A DNA stretch of 64,000 nt from Demequina lignilytica. GTDB lineage: Bacteria; Actinomycetota; Actinomycetes; Actinomycetales; Demequinaceae. This document shows positions 8,675 through 18,244 of this stretch, one piece after another; position 1 is the stretch's first letter, and each line of letters starts with the position of its first letter. The translations under genes and the position numbers were made by a program. The DNA lies in assembly GCF_030418305.1 (NCBI RefSeq), contig NZ_JAUHPX010000001.1:1-64000 (forward strand), given 5' to 3'. The notes under the pieces were generated by a model. The model ran no database searches and was not told the DNA's origin. It was given only the letters and a program-made list of their open reading frames with translations.

Positions 8675-9489
8675 TGACCGACTTCCCCGCCCCTGCGACC
8701 CTGTCCGGCCATGGTCCCGCGCGCGTCGTCGCGCTGTGCAACCAGAAGGGCGGCGTGGGGAAGACCACCACCTCCGTGAACCTCGCCGCAGCGCTCGCCG
8801 AGTACGGGCGCCGCGTCCTCATCATCGATTTCGACCCGCAGGGCGCCGCCTCGGCGGCGCTCGGGATCAACGCGGACTCGCTCGAGAGCACCGTCTACAA
8901 CCTGCTGATGGAGACGGGGGTCGCGACGCGCGACGTGATCCTCCCGACGCAGGTGGAGGGCCTCGACCTGCTCCCGGCCAACATCGACCTGTCGGCGGCG
9001 GAGGTGCAGCTCGTGGGCGAGGTGGCGCGCGAGAGCGCGCTGGCCAGGTCGCTCCGTCCCGTGCTCGATGACTACGACGCAGTCCTCATCGACTGCCAGC
9101 CGTCGCTCGGGCTCCTCACCGTCAACGCGCTCGTCGCGGCGCACGGCGTGGTGATCCCGCTCGCCGCGGAGTACTTCGCGATGCGCGGCGTCAAGCTGCT
9201 CGTGGACACCATCAGCAAGGTGCAGGACCGCCTCAACCCGCGGCTCACCATCGACGCGATCGTGCCGACGCTCTACGACGGCCGCACCCTTCACGCCCAG
9301 GAGGTCGTCGAGCGCGTGCGCGACGCCTTCGGGGACCGCGTGACCGACACCATGATCCACCGGACGGTGAAGTTCCCCGACGCGACCGTGGCCGCCGAGC
9401 CCATCACCACCTTCGCCCCGTCCCACGCGGGCGCGCAGGCCTACCGGCAGCTCGCTCGCGAGCTCGTGGCGCGCGGGGTCGCCGCCTAG
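8674..9489 (+). CDS. ParA/Soj-family ATPase
   Basis: 271 residues. The deviant Walker A KGGVGKTT (near residue 26), Walker A' DFDPQG and Walker B LIDCQPSLGLLT are those of chromosomal ParA proteins. No parB lies next to it; instead scpA-scpB follow, so this is the second, ScpAB-associated ParA copy found in many actinobacteria, with an inferred role in nucleoid organisation. The GTG start is supported by the adjacent -10 box. Confidence 0.88.
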   Translation: MTDFPAPATLSGHGPARVVALCNQKGGVGKTTTSVNLAAALAEYGRRVLIIDFDPQGAASAALGINADSLESTVYNLLMETGVATRDVILPTQVEGLDLLPANIDLSAAEVQLVGEVARESALARSLRPVLDDYDAVLIDCQPSLGLLTVNALVAAHGVVIPLAAEYFAMRGVKLLVDTISKVQDRLNPRLTIDAIVPTLYDGRTLHAQEVVERVRDAFGDRVTDTMIHRTVKFPDATVAAEPITTFAPSHAGAQAYRQLARELVARGVAA

Positions 9490-9490
9490 C

Positions 9491-10336
9491 GTGACGGCCG
9501 AGCTCGCGGCGGAGGGCCCGAAGGGCTTCGAGGTCCACCTCGACAACTTCGAGGGACCCTTCGACCTGCTGCTCAGCCTCATCTCCAAGCACCAGCTTGA
9601 GATCACGGAGGTCGCGCTCGCCCGCGTCACGGACGAGTTCCTCGCGACCATCGCCGCGTGGGAGAGCGACTGGGACCTGTCGCAGGCCTCGGAGTTCCTG
9701 GTGGTCGCCGCCACGCTGCTCGACCTCAAGGCCGCGCGGCTGCTCCCGCAGGGCGAGGTCGACGACCTGGAGGACCTCGAGCTGCTCGAGGCGCGCGACC
9801 TGCTGTTCGCGCGGCTGCTCCAGTACCGCGCCTTCAAGCAGGCGTCGGGGGAGTTCGCGGCCATGCTCGAGGCGCCGCGTCGGGTGCCGCGCGACGTGCC
9901 GCTCGAGCCGCAGTTCGCGATGCTGCTCCCGGAGCTGGTGTGGACGGCGACCCCGGATCTGCTGGCGCAGCTCGCGGCGCATGCGCTGCAGCCCAAGGCG
10001 GCGCCGGCGGTGAGCATCGCGCACCTGCACAACCCCGCCGTGAGCGTGCGCGAGCAGGCGGCCGTGATCACGGGCCGGCTGCAGCGCGAGGGCGCGGTCA
10101 GCTTCCGCTCGCTGGTGAACGATGCGGGGCACGTCAGCGTGGTGGTCGCGCGGTTCCTCGCGCTGCTCGAGCTGTTCCGTGAGGCCGTGGTGGCCTTCGA
10201 TCAGGTACGCTCCCTCGGCGAGCTCACGGTCCGCTGGACCGGAGGCGACATCTCCGTGGAGGTGTCCGCGGAGTTCGACGAGGACGATGCGCTGGGGGTC
10301 GCGCGCGCGGCGGATCAGGGCGAGGAGGACAGGTGA
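9491..10336 (+). CDS. scpA: Segregation and condensation protein A (kleisin)
   Basis: 281 residues. The N-terminal FEVHLDNFEGPFDLLLSLISKHQLEITEVALARVTDEFL is diagnostic (quoted in parts: FEGPFDLLL, ITEVALARVTDEFL), and DDLEDLELLEARDLLF marks the linker. ScpA bridges the SMC heads with ScpB. The GTG start is one base after the parA stop, and scpB overlaps its 3' end (GTGA). Confidence 0.92.
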   Translation: MTAELAAEGPKGFEVHLDNFEGPFDLLLSLISKHQLEITEVALARVTDEFLATIAAWESDWDLSQASEFLVVAATLLDLKAARLLPQGEVDDLEDLELLEARDLLFARLLQYRAFKQASGEFAAMLEAPRRVPRDVPLEPQFAMLLPELVWTATPDLLAQLAAHALQPKAAPAVSIAHLHNPAVSVREQAAVITGRLQREGAVSFRSLVNDAGHVSVVVARFLALLELFREAVVAFDQVRSLGELTVRWTGGDISVEVSAEFDEDDALGVARAADQGEEDR

Positions 10337-10878
10337 CCGACACGAGGGTGAGGGGAGCGCTCGAGGCGGTGCTGATGGTGGTCGACGAGCCCGTCGCCGC
10401 CGCCGATCTCGCGGTGGCGCTCGACGTTCCCGAGCCGGAGGTGCGTTCCGCCCTCGAGGCGATGCGCGACGAGTACGCCGACCCGGACGCGCCGCGCGGC
10501 TTCGAGCTCCGGGAGGTCGACGGCGGCTGGCGCATCTACTCGTCCCGGCTGTTCGCGGACGTCGTCGGCAGGTTCGTCGTCGACGGCCAGTCGGCGCGGC
10601 TGTCCCAGGCGGCTCTCGAGACCCTCGCCGTGGTGGCGTACCGCCAGCCGGTGACCCGCGGGCAGGTCTCCCAGATCCGTGGCGTCAACGTCGACTCCGT
10701 CATGAAGACGCTCGCCGCGCGCGGGCTGGTCACCGAGGTCGGCGAGCTGGGCGGCGCCCTGCTCTACGGCACCAGCACGGAGTTCCTCGAGCGGATGGGC
10801 CTGTCCTCGCTCGACGATCTGCCGCCGCTCGCGCCGTACCTGCCCGACCTCGCCGATATCGACGGGGAGGGACGCTGA
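10333..10878 (+). CDS. scpB: Segregation and condensation protein B
   Basis: 181 residues with tandem winged helices. The conserved LETLAVVAYRQPVTRGQVSQIRG region is visible in part as AVVAYRQPVTRGQ, followed by GLVTEVGEL and LLYGTSTEFLE. It is the SMC-ScpAB subunit that binds ScpA. The GTG overlaps the scpA stop and its own stop overlaps the rluB ATG by one base, so translation is coupled. Confidence 0.93.
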   Translation: MTDTRVRGALEAVLMVVDEPVAAADLAVALDVPEPEVRSALEAMRDEYADPDAPRGFELREVDGGWRIYSSRLFADVVGRFVVDGQSARLSQAALETLAVVAYRQPVTRGQVSQIRGVNVDSVMKTLAARGLVTEVGELGGALLYGTSTEFLERMGLSSLDDLPPLAPYLPDLADIDGEGR

Positions 10879-11627
10879 TGGCCGAGCTCGAGATCCACCG
10901 CCCGGAGGGCGTGCGGCTCCAGAAGGTGCTCGCGGCGGCGGGCGTGGGCTCCCGTCGCAAGTGCGAGGACCTGATCGAGGCAGGTCGGGTGACGGTCGAC
11001 GGCCAGATCGTGGACCAGCTCGGTGTGCGCGTGGACCCCGACGAGGTGGTCATCGAGGTCGACGGCGAACGCATCAGCGTCGACGCGAACCACGTGACGG
11101 TGGTGCTCAACAAGCCCTTCGGCGTCGTGTCCACCATGAGCGACCCGCAGGGCCGGCCCGCGCTCGACACGTTCGTCGAGAAGTACGACCAGCGTCTGTT
11201 CCACGTCGGGCGCCTCGACGCCGAGACCACGGGGCTGCTCCTGCTGACCAACGACGGCGAGCTGGCGAACCGCCTCGCTCACCCGACCCACGGCGTCGAG
11301 AAGATCTACGTCGCGAAGGTGCGGGGGCGCATGACCAAGGCGCAGTGCACGCTGCTCAAGTCGGGCGTCGATCTCGACGACGGCCCCGTGCGCGCCACGG
11401 ACTGCGTCATCCTCGACACGGCGAAGGACTCCACGCTGGTCCAGGTGTCCCTCCACGAGGGTCGCAACCGCATCGTCCGTCGCATGCTCGACAAGGTCGG
11501 CCATCCCGTGCTCGAGCTGGTGCGCACCCAGTTCGGCCCGATCCGACTCGGCGTGATGGCGCCCGGTGAGCTGCGCGAGCTGACACCCGCCGAGGTGGGC
11601 AAGCTCATGCACATCGCGGGCCTCTGA
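10878..11627 (+). CDS. rluB: 23S rRNA pseudouridine synthase RluB
   Basis: 249 residues: an S4 RNA-binding domain (VRLQKVLAAAGVGSRRKCEDLI) followed by the RsuA/RluB catalytic domain with GRLDAETTGLLLLTNDGEL (Asp nucleophile) and EGRNRIVRRML. It modifies 23S rRNA. The ATG at 10878 is used because it overlaps the scpB stop and begins at the S4 domain; the longer frame opening upstream lies inside scpB. Confidence 0.92.
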   Translation: MAELEIHRPEGVRLQKVLAAAGVGSRRKCEDLIEAGRVTVDGQIVDQLGVRVDPDEVVIEVDGERISVDANHVTVVLNKPFGVVSTMSDPQGRPALDTFVEKYDQRLFHVGRLDAETTGLLLLTNDGELANRLAHPTHGVEKIYVAKVRGRMTKAQCTLLKSGVDLDDGPVRATDCVILDTAKDSTLVQVSLHEGRNRIVRRMLDKVGHPVLELVRTQFGPIRLGVMAPGELRELTPAEVGKLMHIAGL

Positions 11628-11640
11628 GGTCGACGCCCCG

Positions 11641-11675
11641 GACCTCCGGGGGACCACCGCGACCGCCGGAGGGTC
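11641..11675 (+). terminator. Possible terminator after rluB
   Basis: GACCTCCGG (11641-11649) pairs with CCGGAGGGTC (11666-11675) with a single bulged G. It is located 13 bases past the rluB stop and before the aroH promoter. Confidence 0.45.
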
Positions 11676-11688
11676 GCCCCGGTGCCGA

Positions 11689-11702
11689 TACGATGGTCGC
11701 CA
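11689..11702 (+). promoter_or_regulatory. -10 box of aroH, probable leaderless start
   Basis: TACGAT at 11689-11694 precedes the ATG at 11702 by 7 bases, with no Shine-Dalgarno. Confidence 0.5.
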
Positions 11703-12064
11703 TGACCACCCGAGCGATCCGTGGCGCCATCACGATTGACCGCGACGAGCGCGAGCACCTCCACGAGCGCACCCGCGAGCTGGTCGCGGCGATCATGCGG
11801 GAGAACGACCTCACGACGGACGACGTCATCTCGGTGATCTTCACCTGCACCCCCGACATCGTCAGCGACTTCCCGGCGGCCGCCGCGCGCGAGATGGGCT
11901 TCGGAGCGGTCCCGCTGATGTGCGCCCAGGAGATGCCCGTGCCCGGCGCGCTGCCCCTGGTGGTGCGGCTGATGATGCACGCGGAGACCGACCGGGCGCG
12001 CGACCGGATCGTCCACGTCTACCTCCGCGGGGCGGTCGCGCTGCGGCGCGACCTCGCGCAGTAG
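11702..12064 (+). CDS. aroH: Chorismate mutase, AroH type
   Basis: 120 residues. The sequence RAIRGAITIDRDE, the Arg-rich start, FTCTPDIVSDFPAAAAR and the C-terminal HVYLRGAVALRRDL match the trimeric AroH fold of Bacillus rather than the helical AroQ type. It converts chorismate to prephenate. tyrA follows after 13 bases, so the pair catalyses consecutive steps toward tyrosine. The in-frame ATG at 11693 lies inside the -10 box and is rejected. Confidence 0.92.
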   Translation: MTTRAIRGAITIDRDEREHLHERTRELVAAIMRENDLTTDDVISVIFTCTPDIVSDFPAAAAREMGFGAVPLMCAQEMPVPGALPLVVRLMMHAETDRARDRIVHVYLRGAVALRRDLAQ

Positions 12065-12077
12065 GAGAGACGGCGGC

Positions 12078-13133
12078 ATGAGCGACACGCTGCCCCGCAC
12101 CCACATCGTCGGTGCGGGACTCATCGGAGCGAGCATCGGCATCGGCCTGTCCGCCGAAGGCTGGCCCGTCACCATCGCGGACGCCGACGCCCAGGCGGAG
12201 GCCCTCGCCCGATCGATCGGGGCCGGGGGCCCGCTCGGGGACCACGCGCCGGACCTGGTGATCGTGGCGACGCCGCCCTCGGTCGCCGGCGCGGTGGTGG
12301 TCCACGCGCTGCAGGCCTGGCCCGGGGCCGTCGTCACGGACGTCGCGAGCGTGAAGGCGCCCATCGCCGAGGCGGCCGACGCCACGGGCCACGGCGCTCG
12401 GTACGTCGGCTCGCACCCGATGGCGGGCCGGGAGCTGTCGGGAGGGCTCGCGGCGCAGGGAGACCTGTTCAAGGCGCGTCCCTGGGTGATCTGCCCGAAC
12501 GGCGCCGCCGCGGCGGCCGTCGAGCTGGTGCTGCGCGTCCCTGCGGCCCTGCAGTGCGACGTCGTGACCATGGAGGCGCCGGCGCACGATGCGGCGGTCG
12601 CCCGCGTGTCGCACGCGCCGCAGGTGGCCGCGTCCGCGGTGGCGGCGGCGCTCGGCGCCCTGCACTCCGACGATGTCGCGCTCGCCGGGCAGGGCCTGCG
12701 CGACGTGACCAGGATCGCGGGTTCCGCGCCGGGCATGTGGGCGGACATCGCCCGCCTCAACCGCGGACACCTGGTCGAGACGCTCGACCACATCATCGCC
12801 GACCTCGAGGACCTGCGTGAGTCGGACGACATCGGCGAGGCCGTCACCGATCTCATCGAGCGCGGCCGCTTCGAGGTCGCGCGCATCCCGGGCAAGCACG
12901 GCGGCGCGACCCGCGACTGGGCGGGCGTCACCGTGATCGTCCCCGACGAGCCGGGCCACCTGCTCAAGCTGCTCGGCGACACGGCGCAGGTCGACGTGAA
13001 CGTCGAGGACATCACCATCGAGCACTCGCCGCGGCAGCCGGTGGGACTCACGACGCTCTACGTGCTGCCCTCCCGCGCCGCCGAGCTCGTGGCCGCGCTC
13101 GAGAGTCAAGGTTGGGAGATCGCCGCATCATGA
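12078..13133 (+). CDS. tyrA: Prephenate dehydrogenase
   Basis: 351 residues. The NAD-binding GAGLIGASIG is at residues 11-20, SHPMAGRE and the helical dimerisation domain follow, and a C-terminal ACT-like domain (VTVIVPDEPGHLLKLLGD) suggests tyrosine feedback control. It oxidises prephenate to 4-hydroxyphenylpyruvate. An AGGAGAG site overlaps the aroH stop, so it is coupled to aroH. The stop overlaps the cmk ATG. Confidence 0.93.
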   Translation: MSDTLPRTHIVGAGLIGASIGIGLSAEGWPVTIADADAQAEALARSIGAGGPLGDHAPDLVIVATPPSVAGAVVVHALQAWPGAVVTDVASVKAPIAEAADATGHGARYVGSHPMAGRELSGGLAAQGDLFKARPWVICPNGAAAAAVELVLRVPAALQCDVVTMEAPAHDAAVARVSHAPQVAASAVAAALGALHSDDVALAGQGLRDVTRIAGSAPGMWADIARLNRGHLVETLDHIIADLEDLRESDDIGEAVTDLIERGRFEVARIPGKHGGATRDWAGVTVIVPDEPGHLLKLLGDTAQVDVNVEDITIEHSPRQPVGLTTLYVLPSRAAELVAALESQGWEIAAS

Positions 13134-13876
13134 CCGGAGTGTCCGTCGCCATCGATGGTCCCGCGGGGACCGGGAAGTCCACCGTCGCGCGCGAGGTCGC
13201 GCGACGCCTCCGCCTCGCCTACTTCGACACCGGCGCCACGTATCGCGTCGGGACGCTCTGGTGCATGCGCGAGGGTGTCGACCTCGCGAACCAGGACGAC
13301 GTCGCCGCGATGGTCGAGACCATGAACGTCTCGATGGTGCTCGACCCGCGCAACCCCCGCGTGATCCTCGAGGACGACGACGTCACCTCGCTGATCCGCT
13401 CCGACACGGTCGCGCTGACGGTCTCGAAGGTGGCGACCAACCTGGAGGCGCGCGCCGCGCTCGGCCAGTGGCAGCGTGACGTCATCGCGGCGGAGGTCGC
13501 GGGCGGCTTCTCCGAGGGTCGCGGCGTCGTGACCGAGGGTCGCGACATCACCACGGTGATCGCGCCCGACGCGGACGTCCGCATCCTGATGACGGCGGAC
13601 GAGGAGGTGCGCGTCGCCCGGCGCGCCGGCGAGGGTGCCGACGCCGCCACCGTGCGGGAGGCCGTGCTCGGACGGGACAAGAAGGACGCCACCGTGGTGA
13701 ACTTCCACACCGCCGCGGACGGCGTCATCACCGTGGATACCACCGACCTCACCATCGAGGAGGCGGTCCAGGCTGTCATGGACCTCGTGATCGCCGTCCG
13801 GCCCGAGCTCGCGCCCACGCCGCCCCGCATCGGCGACGCCGCGGATGCCGACGGCGCCGACGAGGGCACCGCGTGA
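13130..13876 (+). CDS. cmk: Cytidylate kinase
   Basis: 248 residues. It begins MTGVSVAIDGPAGTGKSTVAR (P-loop GPAGTGKS), then FDTGATYR, EGRDITTVIAPDA and RDKKDAT. It phosphorylates CMP/dCMP. The ATG at 13130 overlaps the tyrA stop (ATGA). The C-terminal 20 residues are an acidic Ala/Asp-rich tail, common in actinobacteria. Confidence 0.94.
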   Translation: MTGVSVAIDGPAGTGKSTVAREVARRLRLAYFDTGATYRVGTLWCMREGVDLANQDDVAAMVETMNVSMVLDPRNPRVILEDDDVTSLIRSDTVALTVSKVATNLEARAALGQWQRDVIAAEVAGGFSEGRGVVTEGRDITTVIAPDADVRILMTADEEVRVARRAGEGADAATVREAVLGRDKKDATVVNFHTAADGVITVDTTDLTIEEAVQAVMDLVIAVRPELAPTPPRIGDAADADGADEGTA

Positions 13877-14571
13877 GCCCTGCCGTCCCGTCCCGGTGGG
13901 GGCCGCGCTGGTCCCGCTGGGTGGGCAGGTTCCTCGCGCGCGTCCTCTGGCGCACCGAGGTGCGCGGCCGCGACAACGTGCCGCGCACGGGCGCCGCGAT
14001 CGTGGTGTGCAACCACCTGGGCCTGATCGATGGGCCCGTGGTCCACGGCGTGATCCCGCGGGGCTCGCACTTCCTCATCCGCGTCGAGATGATGACCGGC
14101 CCGCTCGGGGGCATCCTGCGTGCCGCGCAGCAGATCACCGTCGAGGGGGCGGGTCGCGAGGCCCTCGCCCAGGGCCTCGCGGTGCTGCGGCGGGGTGACG
14201 TCATCGGCGTGTTCCCCGAGGGCACCCGTGGAGCCGGCACCGCGACGGCGGTCCACGGCGGCGCCGCGTGGCTGGCCATCCAGTCGGGAGCGCCGGTGGT
14301 GCCGACCACGATCGTGGGCACCCGTCGCACGGGCGAGTCGGTGAACATCTGGCCGCGGCCGGGACGTCGGCTGCTGGTCGCATTCGGCGAGCCGGTGGTG
14401 CTGACGCCCCCGCCGGAGGTGCGCGGCGGCAGGGCCAAGCAGGAGTGGGCGGCCGAGCGGCTCGCCGAGGCGCTGCGGCAGCAGGTGGCCCGTACCCTTG
14501 AGACGACAGACCTCGAGCTTCCGCTCGACGACCCGCGACGCGAGAATCGCGGCGGAGAGGACCAGGCATGA
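13873..14571 (+). CDS. 1-acyl-sn-glycerol-3-phosphate acyltransferase
   Basis: 232 residues with the PlsC motifs in order: NHLGLID (HX4D), the GGILRAAQQ region, FPEGTRG and VVPTTIVG. It acylates lysophosphatidate at the membrane. The GTG start overlaps cmk (GTGA) and its stop overlaps der (ATGA). The cmk-plsC-der order is widespread in actinobacteria. Confidence 0.9.
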   Translation: MSPAVPSRWGPRWSRWVGRFLARVLWRTEVRGRDNVPRTGAAIVVCNHLGLIDGPVVHGVIPRGSHFLIRVEMMTGPLGGILRAAQQITVEGAGREALAQGLAVLRRGDVIGVFPEGTRGAGTATAVHGGAAWLAIQSGAPVVPTTIVGTRRTGESVNIWPRPGRRLLVAFGEPVVLTPPPEVRGGRAKQEWAAERLAEALRQQVARTLETTDLELPLDDPRRENRGGEDQA

Positions 14572-16046
14572 GCGACGAGCTCCCCGCACCCCACGAGTCG
14601 GACGCCCCCGAGTCGCTGGACGAGATCCGCGAGGCCGCGCTGCGTGCCGGCCTCGAGGAGTACGACCTCACCCCGGAGGACCTGGCGGAGCTCACCGGTG
14701 AGGCTCTTCCGGACACCGAGGAGGCGCTCCCGGTCCTCGCGATCGTGGGACGCCCCAACGTCGGCAAGTCGACCCTGGTGAACCGCATCATCGGCAAGCG
14801 GCTCGCGGTGGTCGAGGACAAGCCCGGCGTGACCCGCGACCGGGTCGCGTACCGCGCCGAGTGGGCGGGGCGCGACTTCACGCTGCTCGACACCGGCGGC
14901 TGGGAGAAGAACGTCACCGGGATCGACCTCTCGGTCGCCCAGGCCGCGGAGGCCGCGATCGAGATGGCCGACGCCGTCCTGTTCGTGGTGGACGCCATGG
15001 TGGGCGCGACCGCGACGGACGAGCAGGTGGTGCGGCTGCTGCGCAAGGCCGAGAAGCCCGTGGTGCTCGCCGCGAACAAGGTCGACGGACCGCAGGGGGA
15101 GCTCGAGGCCGCGGCGCTGTGGAACCTCGGGCTCGGCGAGCCGTACCCGATCTCCGCGCTGCACGGTCGCGGCACCGGTGACCTGCTCGATGCGGCCATG
15201 GCGGCCCTGCCGACGGAGCTTCCGCAGGTCGAGATCGCGGAGGACGCACCCCGCCGCATCGCGCTGGTGGGCCGGCCCAACGTCGGCAAGTCCTCGCTGC
15301 TCAACAAGCTCGCCGGCACCGAGCGCGTGGTCGTGAACGAGCTCGCCGGCACCACCCGCGATCCCGTCGATGAGCTGGTCGAGATCGGCGGCCGCCCGTG
15401 GATGCTGGTCGACACCGCCGGCATCCGCCGACGTGTCCACATGACCAAGGGCGCGGACTTCTACGCCTCGCTGCGGACCCAGACCGCCATCGAGCGGGCC
15501 GAGGTCGCGCTGGTGCTCCTCGACGGATCCACCCCGCTCACCGACCAGGACCTGCGCGTGGTGCAGCAGGTGGTCGACGCGGGTCGCGCCATGATCTTCG
15601 TGTTCAACAAGTGGGACCTGGTTGGCGAGGACGAGCGGTTCCTGCTCGAGCGCTCGATCGAGAAGGACATGGTCCAGCACTCCTGGGTCCCGCGCGTCAA
15701 CCTCTCGGCACGCACCGGCTGGCACACCAACCGGTTGCTGCCCGCGATCGATCTGGCGCTGTCGAGCTGGGACCAGCGGATCTCGACCGGGCGTCTCAAC
15801 TCGTTCCTCGGCGAGCTGGTCGCGGAGCATCCGCACCCGGTGCGCTCCGGCAAGCAGCCGAAGATCCTGTTCGCGACGCAGGCTGCCACGCGTCCGCCGC
15901 GCTTCGTGATCTTCGCCTCGGGCTTCCTCGACCCGCAGTATCGGCGGTTCATCGAGCGCCGCCTGCGGGAGAACTTCGGCTTCGAGGGCACGCCCATCCA
16001 GATCTCGGTCCGCGTGCGCGAGAAGCGGGGCAAGCCGCGCAAGTAG
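14568..16046 (+). CDS. der: Ribosome biogenesis GTPase Der (EngA)
   Basis: 492 residues. Two GTPase domains have GRPNVGKST at 61-69 and GRPNVGKSS at 235-243, with the DTGG and DTAG switch II motifs and the ANKVD/NKWD motifs, followed by the KH-like C-terminal domain ending in a basic tail. An acidic extension of about 55 residues precedes the first G domain, as usual in actinobacteria. It acts in 50S assembly and is the last gene of the aroH-der run. Confidence 0.95.
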   Translation: MSDELPAPHESDAPESLDEIREAALRAGLEEYDLTPEDLAELTGEALPDTEEALPVLAIVGRPNVGKSTLVNRIIGKRLAVVEDKPGVTRDRVAYRAEWAGRDFTLLDTGGWEKNVTGIDLSVAQAAEAAIEMADAVLFVVDAMVGATATDEQVVRLLRKAEKPVVLAANKVDGPQGELEAAALWNLGLGEPYPISALHGRGTGDLLDAAMAALPTELPQVEIAEDAPRRIALVGRPNVGKSSLLNKLAGTERVVVNELAGTTRDPVDELVEIGGRPWMLVDTAGIRRRVHMTKGADFYASLRTQTAIERAEVALVLLDGSTPLTDQDLRVVQQVVDAGRAMIFVFNKWDLVGEDERFLLERSIEKDMVQHSWVPRVNLSARTGWHTNRLLPAIDLALSSWDQRISTGRLNSFLGELVAEHPHPVRSGKQPKILFATQAATRPPRFVIFASGFLDPQYRRFIERRLRENFGFEGTPIQISVRVREKRGKPRK

Positions 16047-16092
16047 CGGCCGGCGGGTTCGCGAGCTCACGCCTGCGCGGCTGTCCTGCGGG

Positions 16093-16136
16093 GCGGCGCG
16101 ACCGCATCTTCATCCGCATCGGTCGTCGAGCGCCGC
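16093..16136. terminator. Imperfect hairpin between der and the HNH gene
   Basis: GCGGCGC (16093-16099) pairs with GCGCCGC (16130-16136), and GACC/GGTC extends the stem inside it. The position between convergent genes suggests a bidirectional terminator. Confidence 0.4.
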
Positions 16137-16191
16137 ATCCCGGCATGCCGCGGTGGCGCTCACCGGGTGGGGTGGCGCCGTCGGGGCGGGG

Positions 16192-17622
16192 TCATCTGGG
16201 TGGCGCGTGCGTCGGATGCGCGCCAGTCGTGGCCGCGGGTGTCGGCGTCCCTCCGGAGGTGGGGGTGGTTCCGGATGCCGTGGCGAGGTCGAGGTGGAGG
16301 GCGGCCCTGCCACCTTGGCGGGGGGTGCGTGCGGGGTCGACCGTGGCGGGCGGGGTGAACCACACGGCGGTATCGGTGGCGTGGACGGTCCAGCCGTCGT
16401 CGTGGATGCGGTGGTGGCATCGTGTGCAGAGCAGGACCCCGTTGGCGAGGTCGGAGCGGCCGCCGGCGGACCACGGCCGGATGTGGTGGGCGTCGCACCA
16501 CGCGACGGGGGCATGACAGAACGCGCAGCCTCCGTCACGTTCGGCCAGCGCGACCCTCTGGGCGGGGGTGAAGAAGCGGCGGGCACGGCCGACGTCCAGG
16601 GGCTGGCTCGCTCCGCCCAGGACCACGGGCAGCCATCCGCTGTCGACGGCCATCGCCCGGACCTGGGACACGGTCAGCGGTGTGGAGATCGCATCGCAGG
16701 AGCCGATCCCGACTCCGGTGGTGAGGTCCTTGAGTCCGATCCGCACGACCACCGTGGTCGACACCCCTGAGCCGGGTCGGTCGCAGCGCATGCCGTGGCG
16801 TGCGAGGTCCACCAGCGCGTCGACGCGCATCCGCCCGGCCTCGCCGGGCTCGGCGCGACCGAGCCCGGCGTCACGGCGGGCGGCGAAGCCTGCCCGGACC
16901 TGGGCATCGAGCCACGCCGCTATCGGGGCGGCCGATGCGGGATCGAGTCGTCCCGACAGCGTCACCATCCCGTCGGCCTGCTCGGTCAGCGTCAGGTACC
17001 GCTGGCCCCTCATGGCCTTCTCGCGCTCCTCGTGGCGGCGGTGGTTCCACAACGCGACGACCTCCACGCACACCTTGCGGAGCTCGTCTAGCGTGAGCCG
17101 TATCGCCTTGGCGACCAGGCGAGCCTCGATCCCGTCGTCGCCACCATCGATGTCGTCCAGGGTGCGGACCACGAGCGCCGCCTTCGCCGCCGACACCGCG
17201 CCCGACGTCACCGCCGCCGCGAGGCGCGGATACCGCGGCGCGCCACCACCCGCGCCATCACCCGGCCCACCAGGGGCATCGTTCCCACCGAAGTCGGCCC
17301 CCGCATCGTCCCCTCCGCCGAGGAGCTGCCCGACCGTGATCTGGTCGTGGGCATCCCGGGTCGACCCGCCGGTGTGCTTGGCGACCAGGCGGGCCGCGTT
17401 GCGCTCACCACGTCGGCGCGCCATCCCACCCCCGGCGCCGTCGGAGCGTCGGGCGATCTCGGTGGCGAGGACCGCGGCGGGCACCTGAGCCAGCCGCACC
17501 ACGCGTGCGGCCGCGGCATGGGCGCGCGCCAGCTCATCCTCGCTGAGATCCGTCACGGGCCCACCGGTGAAGGCGCGCAACGCCTCCACCGCATCCGCCA
17601 CCGCTGCCAGCGAGATCTCCAT
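16192..17622 (-). CDS. DUF222 / HNH endonuclease domain protein
   Basis: 476 residues. The N-terminal two thirds are the Ala/Arg-rich DUF222 (13E12 repeat) region. The C-terminal HNH fold (about 360-425) has CAFCHAPVAWCDAHHI and CTRCHHRIH, so both zinc CxxC pairs and the catalytic His are present. The family occurs in many copies in actinobacteria and is often linked to mobile DNA, but its role is not established. A low-complexity Thr/Pro tail ends the protein. The ATG at 17622 has no clear ribosome site. Confidence 0.82.
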   Translation of the reverse strand: MEISLAAVADAVEALRAFTGGPVTDLSEDELARAHAAAARVVRLAQVPAAVLATEIARRSDGAGGGMARRRGERNAARLVAKHTGGSTRDAHDQITVGQLLGGGDDAGADFGGNDAPGGPGDGAGGGAPRYPRLAAAVTSGAVSAAKAALVVRTLDDIDGGDDGIEARLVAKAIRLTLDELRKVCVEVVALWNHRRHEEREKAMRGQRYLTLTEQADGMVTLSGRLDPASAAPIAAWLDAQVRAGFAARRDAGLGRAEPGEAGRMRVDALVDLARHGMRCDRPGSGVSTTVVVRIGLKDLTTGVGIGSCDAISTPLTVSQVRAMAVDSGWLPVVLGGASQPLDVGRARRFFTPAQRVALAERDGGCAFCHAPVAWCDAHHIRPWSAGGRSDLANGVLLCTRCHHRIHDDGWTVHATDTAVWFTPPATVDPARTPRQGGRAALHLDLATASGTTPTSGGTPTPAATTGAHPTHAPPR

Positions 17623-17809
17623 GACGCCATCACATCACCAGCGTCTGACATTGATTCACGATCATCCACCCTGGTAGACATGTGAATGAAGGTGCTAGCG
17701 CGAGAGCCTGTGGACATCAGTCGACAGTCGACCCGGATGAACTGTGAGGCGGAAAGCCAGCGCGGCAGAAGAGCAGCGAGGCAGCAAGGCGGCCCAACGG
17801 GAACGACGC

Positions 17810-18229
17810 TCAGCGGGCCGTCGCGTCGTGGTCGCCGCGGTGGAACGTCACCTCGGCGAGGTCGGAGAGCACCTCCCGGTCGAGGTCCTCAAGCCTCTTG
17901 ACGTACACGCATCCCACCCCGGTGGTGTGCGGTCCCAGGGCGCTCAGCATGGCCTCGCCCTCGGGGGAGTCGCGGAAGCCGTAGAAGGTCAGCTGCGCCT
18001 TGCGCGGGGAGAATGCGAGCGGCGGCCAGTCGCCCTGGGTCCCCGCCGCCGTCCGGTAGCGGTAGCTGCCCCAGCCGATGATCGACGGTCCCCACATCAC
18101 CGGCTCGACCCCGGTCGCCTCCGTGAAGAGGGCGACCACGCGCTCGGCCTCCTCGCGCCGCCGGTCCGGCGTTACTCCGGCGATGAAGGCCTCGACGGGG
18201 ACATCGGTGGGCCGCGTGTTGTTGGCCAT
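17810..18229 (-). CDS. DUF1801 domain protein
   Basis: 139 residues. The sequence includes VEPVMWGPSIIGWGSYRYR, PPLAFSPRKAQLTFYG and CVYVKRLEDLD, which match the DUF1801/YdhG-like alpha-beta fold. The biochemical role is unknown. It lies 15 bases downstream of the glycerophosphodiesterase on the same strand and is probably the last gene of that transcript. Confidence 0.72.
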   Translation of the reverse strand: MANNTRPTDVPVEAFIAGVTPDRRREEAERVVALFTEATGVEPVMWGPSIIGWGSYRYRTAAGTQGDWPPLAFSPRKAQLTFYGFRDSPEGEAMLSALGPHTTGVGCVYVKRLEDLDREVLSDLAEVTFHRGDHDATAR

Positions 18230-18244
18230 GGCCTCAGCCTCGCA